64,000 nt of DNA from PALSA-660 sp963726435 (GCA_963726435.1 CAVSCJ010000001.1:1-64000); one strand, 5' to 3'. Shown: positions 45,338 through 55,658, counted from the stretch's first letter. A program made the numbers and translations. Notes: generated by a model not told the origin, from the letters alone.

Positions 45338-46276
45338 CTAGCCTTTGAGCCCCAAGCCCATCTGCTGAAGCTTGTCCTTCACTTCTTCGATGGACTTGGC
45401 GCCGAAGTTTCGGATGTTGAGAAGATCGGCCTCAGTGCACTCGGCCAGCTGGCCGATCGTGTTCACGCCTTGGCGCTTGAGGCAGTTGAACGAGCGCACG
45501 GTCAGGTCGAGGTCCTCGATAGGAGTGTCGAGTGGACCGGCCGCGTCGGCGGGCGTCTCGTCGAACGTGATCCCGAGCTCCGCCCCGCTCTGGTTCTCGA
45601 AGAGCATCATGTGGTCGTTGATGATCTTGGCGGCAGCCCTGACGGCCTCCCCCGGGTCGACCGCCCCGTTGGTCTCCAGCTCGACGATGAGCTTGTCGTA
45701 GTCCGTGCGCTGGCCGACGCGGGTGTTCTCCACGAGGTAGGTGCAGCGGACCACCGGGCTGAACAGCGAGTCGATCGTGATGACCCCCAGCGGGTCGTCG
45801 CTGCGCTTGTTGCGGTCGGCCGACACGTAGCCCCGGCCGACCTCGATGCGCATGGACATCTCGAGTTTGGCGCCCTTGTCCAGGGTCGCGATGACCGCCT
45901 CCGGGTTGACGAGCTCGAACTCGGACGGGATGGCAAGATCGGCTCCGGTCACAGTCTTCGGGCCGGTGGCCGAGAGCGTGGCGACCGCATCCGAGATGTC
46001 GTCCGGGCCGCCGTTGGAGCGGAACACCAGCTGCTTCACGTTCAGCACGACGTCCGTGACGTCCTCGCGGACGCCCTTGATCGCGGTGAACTCGTGGTGA
46101 ACGCCTTCGATGCGGATCGACGTCGCGGCCGCGCCTTGGAGCGACGAGAGCAACACCCGGCGCATGCAGTTGCCCAGGGTGTAGCCGAAACCACGCTCGA
46201 GCGGCTCCGCGACGTACCTCGCGGTGCGCGGGTCGATCTGCACGTCCGAGACGGTCGGCTTCATGAAACCTGTCAT
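45338..46276 (-). CDS. rpoA: RNA polymerase alpha subunit
   Basis: Assembly platform and promoter UP-element/activator contact of RNA polymerase. 312 residues. The N-terminal domain has RYVAEPLERGFGYTLGNCMRRVLLSSLQGAAATSIRIEGVHHEF; the C-terminal domain has VRSFNCLKRQGVNTIGQLAECTEADLLNIRNFGAKSIEEVKDKL. The ATG at 46276 (MTGFMKPTVSDVQID) is near a GGAGG site; the ATG four codons later (MKPTV) is an alternative. 38 nt after rpsD. Confidence 0.98.
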   Translation of the reverse strand: MTGFMKPTVSDVQIDPRTARYVAEPLERGFGYTLGNCMRRVLLSSLQGAAATSIRIEGVHHEFTAIKGVREDVTDVVLNVKQLVFRSNGGPDDISDAVATLSATGPKTVTGADLAIPSEFELVNPEAVIATLDKGAKLEMSMRIEVGRGYVSADRNKRSDDPLGVITIDSLFSPVVRCTYLVENTRVGQRTDYDKLIVELETNGAVDPGEAVRAAAKIINDHMMLFENQSGAELGITFDETPADAAGPLDTPIEDLDLTVRSFNCLKRQGVNTIGQLAECTEADLLNIRNFGAKSIEEVKDKLQQMGLGLKG

Positions 46277-46314
46277 CTACCTGCCTCCTTGGCGGGATGA
46301 GAGAAATGCGCCGG

Positions 46315-46941
46315 TTACTTCGAGTAGAGCTCGACGATGAGCTGCTCACGCACCGGCAGATCGATCTGGTCGCGGGTCGGCAGCGCCAGGACCTTGCCCT
46401 GGAGCTTCTCGACGTCCACTTGAAGCCAAGCGGGGACCTCGATCCGGGCCGACGAGATGATCGCGGCCTTGACCACGGACATCTCCTTCGCCTTGGGGGC
46501 CACCGATACCGTGTCGCCAGGGCGTACCCGGTACGAGGGGACGTTCACCCTCTTGTCGTTGACCATGATGTGGTTGTGGCGGACGGTCTGCCTCGCCTCA
46601 TCACGCGACGCTGCGAAGCCGAGACGGTAGACGACGTTGTCGAGCCTGCTCTCCAGCAGGCGCAGCAGGTTCTCGCCCGACTTGCCCTGCTGGCGACTGG
46701 CGAGCTCGTAGTACGTCCTGAACTGCTTCTCCAAGACGCCGTAGGAGCGCTTGGCCTTCTGCTTCTCACGCAGCTGCACGCGGTACTCGCTGTCGCGGGG
46801 GCGCTTGCGGCCGGCCTGGCCGGGCGGGAACGGGCGGCGCTCGACGCCGCACTTGTCGCTGTAGCAGCGATCGCCCTTCAGGAACAGTTTGATGCCCTCA
46901 CGACGGCAGAGGCGGCAGTCCGCGCCTGTGTAACGTGCCAA
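46315..46941 (-). CDS. rpsD: Ribosomal protein S4
   Basis: Primary 16S-binding protein, 208 residues. It is the zinc-binding (C+) form: CRLCRREG then CYSDKC near the N-terminus. The S4 RNA-binding domain has RLDNVVYRLGFAASRDEARQTVRHNHIMVN. In many bacteria S4 represses its operon; no candidate site is obvious in the 24-nt gap from rpsK. Confidence 0.98.
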   Translation of the reverse strand: MARYTGADCRLCRREGIKLFLKGDRCYSDKCGVERRPFPPGQAGRKRPRDSEYRVQLREKQKAKRSYGVLEKQFRTYYELASRQQGKSGENLLRLLESRLDNVVYRLGFAASRDEARQTVRHNHIMVNDKRVNVPSYRVRPGDTVSVAPKAKEMSVVKAAIISSARIEVPAWLQVDVEKLQGKVLALPTRDQIDLPVREQLIVELYSK

Positions 46942-46965
46942 CTTGGGATCCCTCCTAGAAGAGGA

Positions 46966-47373
46966 CTAGACGCGGCGGCGCTTGCGCGGCCGGCAGCCGT
47001 TGTGTGGTATGGGCGTGCAGTCCTGGATGCTTGCGATCTCGAGCCCCGTGGCCTGCAGAGAACGGATGGCGGTCTCGCGGCCTGAACCGGGGCCCTTCAC
47101 GAACACGGACACCTTGCGCATGCCGTGCTCCATGGCGTCCTTCGCGCACTGCTCGGCCGCCAGTTGCGCGGCGAACGGCGTCGACTTGCGGGAGCCCTTG
47201 AACCCGACCTGACCCGCGCTGCGCCACGTGATGACGTTGCCGGCCGGGTCGGTGATCGAGATGATCGTGTTGTTGAACGTGGACTTGATGTGAGCCTGAC
47301 CCACGGCGATGTTCTTGCGCTCGCTGCGCTTGACGCGGGTCTTTGCTGCCTTCTTCTTCGGGGCGGCTGCCAT
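46966..47373 (-). CDS. rpsK: Ribosomal protein S11
   Basis: 135-residue platform protein next to the E site. The body AHIKSTFNNTIISITDPAGNVITWRSAGQVGFKGSRKSTPFAAQ and the end TPIPHNGCRPRKRRRV are standard. A Lys/Ala-rich N-terminal tail (APKKKAAKTRVKRSERK) precedes it. 2 nt from rpsM. Confidence 0.98.
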   Translation of the reverse strand: MAAAPKKKAAKTRVKRSERKNIAVGQAHIKSTFNNTIISITDPAGNVITWRSAGQVGFKGSRKSTPFAAQLAAEQCAKDAMEHGMRKVSVFVKGPGSGRETAIRSLQATGLEIASIQDCTPIPHNGCRPRKRRRV

Positions 47374-47375
47374 CG

Positions 47376-47753
47376 CTACTTACCTGCCTTCTTCTTTGCG
47401 CCGATCTGGCGACGCGGGCCCTTGCGGGTGCGCGCGTTGGTATGGGTCCGCTGTCCGCGGACCGGCAGGCCCCTGCGATGGCGAAGGCCGCGGTAGCAGC
47501 CGATCTCCATGAGTCGCTTGATGTTCTGGCTGACCTCGCGACGAAGGTCGCCTTCGACCTTCAGGCTGCGATCGATGTACTCGCGGAGGCGGACGACCTC
47601 CTCTTCGGTCAGGTTGCGTACGCGCGTGTCCGGGTTGATGCCCGTCTCACGCAGGATCTTCTGGCTCGTCGTGAGACCGATCCCGAAGATGTAAGTGAGG
47701 CCGATCTCCACGCGCTTCTCGCGCGGAAGGTCGACGCCGGTTATGCGTGCCAA
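47376..47753 (-). CDS. rpsM: Ribosomal protein S13
   Basis: 125-residue head protein that contacts the 50S subunit and P-site tRNA. MARITGVDLPREKRVEIGLTYIFGIG and the basic tail TNARTRKGPRRQ are diagnostic. Between rpmJ (25 nt upstream) and rpsK. Confidence 0.98.
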   Translation of the reverse strand: MARITGVDLPREKRVEIGLTYIFGIGLTTSQKILRETGINPDTRVRNLTEEEVVRLREYIDRSLKVEGDLRREVSQNIKRLMEIGCYRGLRHRRGLPVRGQRTHTNARTRKGPRRQIGAKKKAGK

Positions 47754-47778
47754 GGTTCTATCTCCTCCGGGGTCGGGA

Positions 47779-47892
47779 CTAGCCCTGCCGCTGCTTGTGG
47801 CGCGGGTTCTCGCAGATCACGAGCACGCGTCCGTGGCGGCGGATGATCTTGCACTTCTCGCAGATCCTCTTGACAGAGGGTCGTACCTTCAT
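47779..47892 (-). CDS. rpmJ: Ribosomal protein L36
   Basis: 37-residue large-subunit protein: MKVRPSVKRICEKCKIIRR, then ICENPRHKQRQG. The Cys-x2-Cys pair, third Cys and His form the zinc site, so this is the zinc-binding form. Identified by reading the rpsM-infA gap. Normal place between infA and rpsM. Confidence 0.96.
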   Translation of the reverse strand: MKVRPSVKRICEKCKIIRRHGRVLVICENPRHKQRQG

Positions 47893-48025
47893 CTGCCGTT
47901 CCCTTCACAAGTCGTTCGCTCTATGTTCACACCCAGCCGCAGGTGCTTCTTTGCCATGGAGTGCAAACAAACGCCGCCGGGCGTGTCCTTGCTTCCTCCC
48001 CGGTGGCGGGTCGAGCGGGTCATAG

Positions 48026-48247
48026 CTACTTGTAGCGATAGGTGATTCGGCCCCGCGTCAGATCGTAGGGAGACAGTTCGACGACCACCTTGTCGCCGGG
48101 CAGGATGCGGATGTAGTGCATCCTCATCTTGCCCGAGATGTGAGCAAGCACTTTGTGGCCGTTCTCCAGCTCAACGCGGAACATGGCGTTGGGGAGAGGT
48201 TCGGCTACGGTGCCTTCCATCTCTATGGCGTCGCCGTTCTTTGCCAA
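48026..48247 (-). CDS. infA: Translation initiation factor IF-1
   Basis: S1/OB-fold initiation factor occupying the A site during start selection. 73 residues: AKNGDAIEMEGTVAEPLPNAMFRVELENGHKVLAHISGKMR, ending LTRGRITYRYK. The start is a TTG at 48247 behind AAGGAG at 7 nt; no ATG or GTG is available in frame near the conserved N-terminus. 133 nt before rpmJ. Confidence 0.96.
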   Translation of the reverse strand: MAKNGDAIEMEGTVAEPLPNAMFRVELENGHKVLAHISGKMRMHYIRILPGDKVVVELSPYDLTRGRITYRYK

Positions 48248-48330
48248 ACAAGGTCTCCTTCTACAGGCGGGACGTGAAGCCGCAAACGGGGAGTATACCA
48301 ACACGCGCTCTCATCGTCCAGCCGGAGCGG

Positions 48331-49077
<747 letters not shown>

Positions 49078-49085
49078 GGGCTCGC

Positions 49086-49736
49086 TCAGGCCTTCGCGCG
49101 CAGGATGGCCGTGACATCAGCGTACACGTCGTCTGCCGGACGGTTGCCGTCGACGGTCCTCAGCAGGCCTTGGGCCTCGTAGTAGGGCACCAGCGCGGAG
49201 GTGACGGCATCGTAGTCGTCGAGGCGCTTGGTGGCCGCCGCAACCGTGTCGTCGTCGCGCTGATAGACCTCGCTGCCGCAGACGTCGCAGACGTTCTCAG
49301 TCGCAGGCATCTCGCCCAGAACGTTGTAGATCTTGCCGCACTTACGGCACTGACGGCGCGCGGTGAGGCGCCTCATCAGCACGTCGCGCGGCACCTCGAT
49401 CGCGATGACCGCGTCGAGGTGAGTGCCCATCGATCCCAGCGCCGCGTCGAGCGACTCGGCTTGCGGCAGTGTGCGAGGGAAGCCGTCGAGCATGAAGCCT
49501 TTGGCGCAGTCGGCCTGCTGCAGACGATCCTTGACCATGCGGATCACCACGTCGTCGGGAACGAGCTGCCCGGCGTCCATATAGCGCTTGGCCTCCAGCC
49601 CGAGAGGAGTCATCTCCGAGACGTTCTTGCGGAAGATGTCGCCGGTCGAGATATGCGTCAGCGAGAAGTCCTCAACCAGCCGGGCGGCCTGCGTCCCCTT
49701 GCCGGCGCCGGCTGCGCCCAGAAGCACGATGTTCAT
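49086..49736 (-). CDS. adk: Adenylate kinase
   Basis: Interconverts ATP + AMP and 2 ADP. 216 residues. P-loop GAAGAGKGT, HISTGDIFR, GFMLDGFPRTLPQAE. The LID carries a zinc site CRKC and CDVC. The ATG at 49736 matches the conserved MNIVLLGAAG; the open frame extends further upstream but is not conserved there. Between secY and map, the conserved order. Confidence 0.98.
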   Translation of the reverse strand: MNIVLLGAAGAGKGTQAARLVEDFSLTHISTGDIFRKNVSEMTPLGLEAKRYMDAGQLVPDDVVIRMVKDRLQQADCAKGFMLDGFPRTLPQAESLDAALGSMGTHLDAVIAIEVPRDVLMRRLTARRQCRKCGKIYNVLGEMPATENVCDVCGSEVYQRDDDTVAAATKRLDDYDAVTSALVPYYEAQGLLRTVDGNRPADDVYADVTAILRAKA

Positions 49737-49774
49737 GCCCACCCTCCTCGTACTCTGATCTCCGATGTCACGCC

Positions 49775-49806
49775 GGGCGGGACCCGGAAGCCCCCGAGTC
49801 CCGCCC
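49775..49806 (-). other. secY-adk spacer hairpin
   Basis: GGGCGGGAC (49775-49783) pairs with GTCCCGCCC (49798-49806) across a 14-nt loop in the 97-nt secY-adk spacer. May tune the amount of downstream message. Confidence 0.5.
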
Positions 49807-49833
49807 CGCGGTGGTGCCGAGCCCAATCTCTCC

Positions 49834-51132
<1,299 letters not shown>

Positions 51133-51134
51133 GG

Positions 51135-51575
51135 CTACTCGACCGTCCCGCCCGCAGCCTCGATCTTGGCCTTCGCCGTGGCGGAGACCTTCTGCACCTT
51201 CACTGTCAGCTTGCGGGTCAGCTCGCCGTCACCGAGGACCTTCACCACGGCGTCGACGGACTTGACGACGCCCTTGGCCTTCAGGCTCTCCACGTCGACG
51301 GTGTCCCCGTCGGCGAACAGACCTTCGAGGCGGGCGACGTTGACGACGTCGTACTCCTGACGCCAGCGGTTCGTGAAGCCGGGGAGCTTCGGCAGGCGCA
51401 TCGCGAGCGGGTTCTGGCCGCCCTCGAAGCCGGGGCCCTTGCCCCCGCCTGCGCGGGAGTTCTGGCCCTTGTCGCCGCGACCGGCTGTGCTGCCGTGGCC
51501 GCTCCCGTTGCCGCGTCCGACACGCTTGCGCTTCTTTGTCGACCCGGGGGCCGGTGAGAGATCGTGCAACTGCAT
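51135..51575 (-). CDS. rplO: Ribosomal protein L15
   Basis: 146-residue large-subunit protein. N-terminus MQLHDLSPAPGSTKKRKRVGRGNGSGHGSTAGRGDKGQNSR is the signature basic, Gly-rich tail; the body includes GFEGGQNPLAMRLPKLPGF. 2 nt before secY; follows rpmD after a 95-nt spacer. Confidence 0.98.
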   Translation of the reverse strand: MQLHDLSPAPGSTKKRKRVGRGNGSGHGSTAGRGDKGQNSRAGGGKGPGFEGGQNPLAMRLPKLPGFTNRWRQEYDVVNVARLEGLFADGDTVDVESLKAKGVVKSVDAVVKVLGDGELTRKLTVKVQKVSATAKAKIEAAGGTVE

Positions 51576-51626
51576 GTTCGTTCTCCTTCTTCTTCGCCAC
51601 CGGCCCTCGTGCGTGCGGGACCCGGT

Positions 51627-51648
51627 CGCCGGCCGCTCGCCGCCGGCG
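51627..51648 (-). other. rpmD-rplO spacer hairpin
   Basis: CGCCGGC (51627-51633) pairs with GCCGGCG (51642-51648) across an 8-nt loop, in the 95-nt spacer between rpmD and rplO. Confidence 0.45.
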
Positions 51649-51670
51649 GACTGGACTCGAGCTTGTAGCG

Positions 51671-51865
51671 CTAGATCTCCTCGACCTTCACCAGGTGCCT
51701 GACCTTGTGGATCATGCCGCGGATGGCGGGTGTGTCCGCCTGCTCCACGGTGTCGTGCATGCGCTTGATCCCCAGGGCGCGTACGGTCCTCCGCTGGTCG
51801 CGGGCGAGCCCGATCCCGCTTCGCACCTGGGTGATCCGGAGCGTCTTGGCACTCTCCTTCGCCAC
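51671..51865 (-). CDS. rpmD: Ribosomal protein L30
   Basis: 64-residue large-subunit protein: LRITQVRSGIGLARDQRRTVRALGIKRMHDTVEQADTPAIRGMIHKVRHLV. The GTG at 51865 follows GGGAGGAG, which overlaps the rpsE stop. Standard place in the spc cluster. Confidence 0.97.
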   Translation of the reverse strand: MAKESAKTLRITQVRSGIGLARDQRRTVRALGIKRMHDTVEQADTPAIRGMIHKVRHLVKVEEI

Positions 51866-51867
51866 AG

Positions 51868-52377
51868 CTACTCCTCCCAACCGTAGACCTGGCCCACCGT
51901 CTTGCCGCGACGCCGGGCGATGGTGCTGGCGGCCGCCAAGGACTGGAGTCCCTGAGCGGCGGCCTTGACCATGTTCAGAGCGTTGTCACTCCCGAGCGAC
52001 TTCGACAGGACGTCGGTGATGCCGGCCAGCTCGAGAAGGGCGCGCACCGGACCGCCGGCGATGATCCCGGTACCAGGCGAGGCCGGCTTGAGCATGACGC
52101 GACCGGCGCCGAAGCGACCCATCACGGCGTGCGGGATCGTCCCTTCGCTCATCGGGAACTTGAACATGTTCTTCTTCGCGTCCTCGACGCCCTTCTTGAT
52201 GGCCACCGGGACCTCAGCGGACTTGCCCATGCCGACGCCCACGTTGCCCTTGCCGTCACCGACCACAACGAGCGCGGTCAGCGAGAACCTCCGGCCTCCC
52301 TTGACGACTTTGGAGACCCGGTTGATGTAGACGACCTTCTCCTGAAGCTCCGAGACCGGAGCGATGTTGCGTGCCAT
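51868..52377 (-). CDS. rpsE: Ribosomal protein S5
   Basis: 169-residue decoding-accuracy protein. EKVVYINRVSKVVKGGRRFSLTALVVVGDGKGNVGVGMGKSAEVP and KPASPGTGIIAGGPVRALLELAGITDVLSKSLGS are conserved. 17 nt after rplR, 2 nt before rpmD. Confidence 0.98.
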   Translation of the reverse strand: MARNIAPVSELQEKVVYINRVSKVVKGGRRFSLTALVVVGDGKGNVGVGMGKSAEVPVAIKKGVEDAKKNMFKFPMSEGTIPHAVMGRFGAGRVMLKPASPGTGIIAGGPVRALLELAGITDVLSKSLGSDNALNMVKAAAQGLQSLAAASTIARRRGKTVGQVYGWEE

Positions 52378-52394
52378 TGTTGAGATCGTCCTCT

Positions 52395-52763
52395 CTAGAA
52401 CGTCAGCCCGGCCTCGCGGGCGCCGTCGGCCAGGGCCTTCACGCGACCGTGATACAGGCGGCCGCCGCGGTCGAACACGACCTCGGTCACGCCCTTGTCC
52501 AGAGCGCGCTTGCCTATCGCCTTGCCGACAGCGGCCGCCGCGGCGACATTGCTGCCGCTCTTGACGGAGGCCCTGACCTCGGCGTCGAGCGTCGACGCCG
52601 ACGATATGGTCGTGCCGGTCACGTCGTCAATGAGCTGCGCGTAGATCTGCGCGTTGCTGCGCGTCACCCTCAGCCGCGGCCGAGCGGCGGTGCCATGCAC
52701 CTTGCCGCGGACCCGGCGCTGACGGCGAGCGAGCTTGAACGCCTTTGCCTTCAGGTTGTCCAT
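52395..52763 (-). CDS. rplR: Ribosomal protein L18
   Basis: 122-residue 5S-rRNA-binding protein. RRQRRVRGKVHGTAARPRLRVTRSNAQIYAQLIDDVTGTT and the end HGRVKALADGAREAGLTF are typical. 16 nt after rplF. Confidence 0.98.
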   Translation of the reverse strand: MDNLKAKAFKLARRQRRVRGKVHGTAARPRLRVTRSNAQIYAQLIDDVTGTTISSASTLDAEVRASVKSGSNVAAAAAVGKAIGKRALDKGVTEVVFDRGGRLYHGRVKALADGAREAGLTF

Positions 52764-52779
52764 TTGCCCTTCAGCCCTT

Positions 52780-53316
52780 CTACTTCGCCGTCTTGCCGAG
52801 CTTGCGACGTACGTGCTCGCCCTCGTACCGGACTCCCTTGCCCTTATAGGGCTCGGGCTTGCGCCACTTGCGGATCTCGGCAGCGACCTGTCCGACGCGC
52901 TGCTTGTCGATGCCGCTCACCGTGATCCTGGTCGGGGCCGGGACCTCGAACGTGATGCCCTCCGGCGCCTTGACCAGAACCGGGTGGCTGAAGCCCAGCG
53001 CGAGCTGGATGTCGCTCCCCTTGAGCTCGGCGCGGTAGCCTACGCCCACGATCTCAAGGTTCTTGTGGAAGCCCTCCGACACGCCCGCGACCATGTTGGC
53101 CAGCAGAGTGCGCGTCAGACCGTGCAGCGAACGGTGGCCTCGCTCGTCGCTCGGGCGCGCGACCGTGAGGAGCCCATCCTCCAGCGTCAGCGCCATGTCC
53201 TCGTTGAACGTCTGGGTCAGCGACCCCTTCGGCCCCTTCACGGTGACCGTCGATCCATCTATCTGCACCTCGACCCCGGACGGGATCGGGATGGGCTGCT
53301 TGCCGATTCGAGACAC
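52780..53316 (-). CDS. rplF: Ribosomal protein L6
   Basis: 178-residue protein near the factor-binding centre. MSRIGKQPIPIPSGVEVQIDGSTVTVKGPKGSL at the start; the C-terminal signature is KPEPYKGKGVRYEGEHVRRKLGKT. 32 nt after rpsH. Confidence 0.98.
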   Translation of the reverse strand: MSRIGKQPIPIPSGVEVQIDGSTVTVKGPKGSLTQTFNEDMALTLEDGLLTVARPSDERGHRSLHGLTRTLLANMVAGVSEGFHKNLEIVGVGYRAELKGSDIQLALGFSHPVLVKAPEGITFEVPAPTRITVSGIDKQRVGQVAAEIRKWRKPEPYKGKGVRYEGEHVRRKLGKTAK

Positions 53317-53348
53317 GGCGATCCAGCTCCTTTCCTTGTCCTGTCCGT

Positions 53349-53747
53349 CTACCAGATGTAGGCGATGACTTCGCCGCCGACGGCGGCCTTCTTCGCGGCC
53401 TTGTCGGTCATGACGCCCGAAGACGTCGAGATGACCGCTATGCCGAGTCCGCCCAGAACGCGGGGCAGCTCGTCCTTCTTGGCATACACGCGCAAACCAG
53501 GCTTGCTGATCCGCCGGATGCCGGTGATGACGCGCTCACGCTTCGGTCCGTACTTGAGTTGCAGCGTCAGGGCCGCTTGGACGTCGCCCGGAACGACTTC
53601 GTAGCCGGAGATGTAGCCCTCCTCCTTGAGGATTCGGGCGATCTCCACGAGCTTCTTCGACGATGGCATGGACACCGACGTCTGGAACGCGTTGTTGGCG
53701 TTCCGGATGCGGGTCAGCATATCGGCGATCGGATCGGTCATGCTCAT
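53349..53747 (-). CDS. rpsH: Ribosomal protein S8
   Basis: 132-residue 16S-binding protein. MTDPIADMLTRIRNANNAFQTSVSMPSSKKLVEIARILKEEGYI and the end TDKAAKKAAVGGEVIAYIW. In other bacteria S8 represses the spc operon; no copy of its 16S target was looked for in detail here. Confidence 0.98.
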   Translation of the reverse strand: MSMTDPIADMLTRIRNANNAFQTSVSMPSSKKLVEIARILKEEGYISGYEVVPGDVQAALTLQLKYGPKRERVITGIRRISKPGLRVYAKKDELPRVLGGLGIAVISTSSGVMTDKAAKKAAVGGEVIAYIW

Positions 53748-53834
53748 CTTTGGATACCTCCTATGGTCCTGTCGTACGCCTGACAGGAGAGTGGTTCGCG
53801 CCCCCCCGTGGGTTGCGCGCCTTCCCGCCCGCCC

Positions 53835-53854
53835 GGCCGCGTCGGTCTGCGGCC
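53835..53854 (-). other. rpsN-rpsH spacer hairpin
   Basis: GGCCGC (53835-53840) pairs with GCGGCC (53849-53854) across an 8-nt loop just past the rpsN stop, in a 111-nt spacer. Confidence 0.45.
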
Positions 53855-53858
53855 TCTC

Positions 53859-54044
53859 CTACCAGCTTGCCTTGCGGACGCCCGGGACCTCGCCCTTGTT
53901 CGCCAACTCGCGCAGGCACACGCGGCACAGGCCGAACTGGCGATAGAAGGCACGCGGGCGACCGCAGCGATTGCACCGATGGACGCCACGGACGCCGAAC
54001 TTCGGCGTGCGCTGGGCCTTCGCGATCATCGACTTCTTGGCCAC
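53859..54044 (-). CDS. rpsN: Ribosomal protein S14, type Z
   Basis: 61-residue zinc-binding S14. Zinc ligands CNRCG and CRVC; the body has GRPRAFYRQFGLCRVCLRELANKGEVPGVRKASW. The GTG at 54044 follows GGGAG at 5 nt. The short zinc form is the ancestral type and is usual in Gram-positive bacteria. Confidence 0.97.
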   Translation of the reverse strand: MAKKSMIAKAQRTPKFGVRGVHRCNRCGRPRAFYRQFGLCRVCLRELANKGEVPGVRKASW

Positions 54045-54113
54045 TTCTACTCCCATCGAACGTCTCTGCCGCCGGGCTCCCGGGAACGGGTGCCCTGCGG
54101 CGATACCGGATCT

Positions 54114-54656
54114 CTATTTCTTGAAGGGGAAGCCGAAGCCCTCGAGCAGGGCGCGGCACTCCTCGTCGGTATTGGCGGTGGTGACGAACGTGATGTCCAT
54201 GCCTCTGATGCGGTCGACCTTGTCGTAGTCGACCTCGGGGAATATGAGCTGCTCGTCTACTCCCATCGAGTAGTTGCCACGGCCGTCGAACGAGTCGGGG
54301 TTGATGCCGCGGAAGTCGCGGATGCGCGGGAGCGCGGTCGCGAGCAGGCGGTCCAGGAACTCCCACATGCGGTCCCCGCGGAGCGTGACCTTGGCGCCTA
54401 TGGGCATGCCTTTGCGGATCTTGAAGCCCGCGATCGACTTCTTGGCGCGCGTGATCATCGGCTGCTGACCGGTGATCGTGCGCAGGTCGGCCACCGCGGA
54501 GTCGAGGAGTTTGGCGTCCTGAGAAGCGGCGCCCACCCCCATGTTGACGACGATCTTGCTGAAGCGCGGGGGCTGGTTGATGTTGCCGTACGCAAGCTCG
54601 GTCATCAGCTTCGGGACGACCTCGTTGCGGTACTTCTCTTTGAGTCTTGGGGCCAC
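54114..54656 (-). CDS. rplE: Ribosomal protein L5
   Basis: 180-residue 5S-binding protein. YRNEVVPKLMTELAYGNINQPPRFSKIVVNMGVGAAS and the end IRGMDITFVTTANTDEECRALLEGFGFPF are conserved. Follows rplX after a 101-nt spacer with a small hairpin (54690-54712). Confidence 0.98.
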   Translation of the reverse strand: MAPRLKEKYRNEVVPKLMTELAYGNINQPPRFSKIVVNMGVGAASQDAKLLDSAVADLRTITGQQPMITRAKKSIAGFKIRKGMPIGAKVTLRGDRMWEFLDRLLATALPRIRDFRGINPDSFDGRGNYSMGVDEQLIFPEVDYDKVDRIRGMDITFVTTANTDEECRALLEGFGFPFKK

Positions 54657-54757
54657 TTGTCTTCCTCCGGTCCTTCTTCGTTATCGCGGGCGCCGGATTC
54701 CTGACCCGGCGTCACTTGGCTCACCGCCGCTTCCAGTGCGCGACGGCTGCGTCGGTG

Positions 54758-55081
54758 CTACTTGTCGACGTCCTTGCCGCACCTCTTGCAGACCCGCACG
54801 CGAGTGCCGGCCTCGCGGCGGCGGCTGACTCGCGAAGGCTGCGAGCAGTTCGGGCAGATCAGCATCACGTTGGACACGTGCATCGTGCCCTCGTGCTGCA
54901 TGATCCCGCCCTGCGGGTTCTTCTGGCTGGGGCGCGTCGCGCGCTTGACCATGTTCGCGCCCTCGACCATGACGCGCTGCTTCTCGGGGTAGGCGCGGAG
55001 CACCTTCCCCTCCTTGCCGTTGTCCTTGCCGGCTATGATGCGGACCTTGTCGCCGCGCCGGACGTGCATGGAACTCGCCAT
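54758..55081 (-). CDS. rplX: Ribosomal protein L24
   Basis: 107-residue assembly initiator with a KOW motif: VRRGDKVRIIAGKDNGKEGKVLRAYPEKQRVMVEGANMVKRATRPSQKNPQGGIMQHEG. A C-terminal zinc-like pair (CPNC and CKRC) is visible. 15 nt after rplN. Confidence 0.97.
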   Translation of the reverse strand: MASSMHVRRGDKVRIIAGKDNGKEGKVLRAYPEKQRVMVEGANMVKRATRPSQKNPQGGIMQHEGTMHVSNVMLICPNCSQPSRVSRRREAGTRVRVCKRCGKDVDK

Positions 55082-55096
55082 TTGTACGCGGCCTCC

Positions 55097-55465
55097 CTAG
55101 ATGACTTCGGGCGCGAGCGACACGATCTTCATGTAGCGCTTGTCCCGCAACTCTCGCGCGACAGGACCGAAGATGCGCGTGCCGCGCGGGTTGCCCTGGT
55201 TGTCGATGATGACAGCGGCGTTGTCGTCGAACTTGATGTAGGAACCGTCGGCCCGACGGACCTCCTTCTTGCAGCGGACGACGACCGCGCGCACGACTTC
55301 TCCCTTCTTGATCGCGCCGTTCGGGATCGCTTCCTTCACGGTCACGACGATCACGTCACCGACGCGCGCATAGCGGCGCTTGGAGCCGCCCAGCACCTTG
55401 ATGCACAGCACCTGCCGTGCACCCGAGTTGTCCGCTACTTTGAGTCGGGTCTCTGCCTGGATCAT
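55097..55465 (-). CDS. rplN: Ribosomal protein L14
   Basis: 122-residue subunit-interface protein. MIQAETRLKVADNSGARQVLCIKVLGGSKRRYARVGDVIVV, ending RELRDKRYMKIVSLAPEVI. The ATG at 55465 is the conserved start; the upstream open frame is the repeat-rich spacer. Separated from rpsQ by 193 nt, unusually far. Confidence 0.98.
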   Translation of the reverse strand: MIQAETRLKVADNSGARQVLCIKVLGGSKRRYARVGDVIVVTVKEAIPNGAIKKGEVVRAVVVRCKKEVRRADGSYIKFDDNAAVIIDNQGNPRGTRIFGPVARELRDKRYMKIVSLAPEVI

Positions 55466-55481
55466 CCTCTTGCCTTCTCCT

Positions 55482-55603
55482 GAGCGCCTCGCCGCGTCAG
55501 CGGCGGGTGCAGCCTGTCGTTCCGAGTGCCTCGCCGCGTCAGCGGTGGGCGCGCCCGTCCTTCCGAGTACCTCGACGCTCCAACGACGGGCGAAGACCCA
55601 TCC
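55482..55603. repeat. Three tandem ~40-nt imperfect repeats in the rpsQ-rplN spacer
   Basis: Units at 55482-55523, 55524-55564 and 55565-55603 (42, 41 and 39 nt). The first two share GAGYGCCTCGCCGCGTCAGCGG and both end TTCC; the third is more diverged (GAGTACCTCGACGC). Each of the first two contains a short CGC-GTCA-GCG-type hairpin. Confidence 0.75.
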
Positions 55604-55615
55604 CCAGAAGCGCCC

Positions 55616-55658
55616 CGAAGCTTCAGCCGCGGGCAACGCCCGTCTGCTGGAAGCTTCG
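55616..55658 (-). other. rpsQ-rplN spacer hairpin
   Basis: CGAAGCTTCAGC (55616-55627) pairs with GCTGGAAGCTTCG (55646-55658) with one bulged G, and an inner GGGC-AAC-GCCC helix. Directly after the rpsQ stop; strong enough to pause polymerase or stop 3' exonucleases. Confidence 0.6.
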
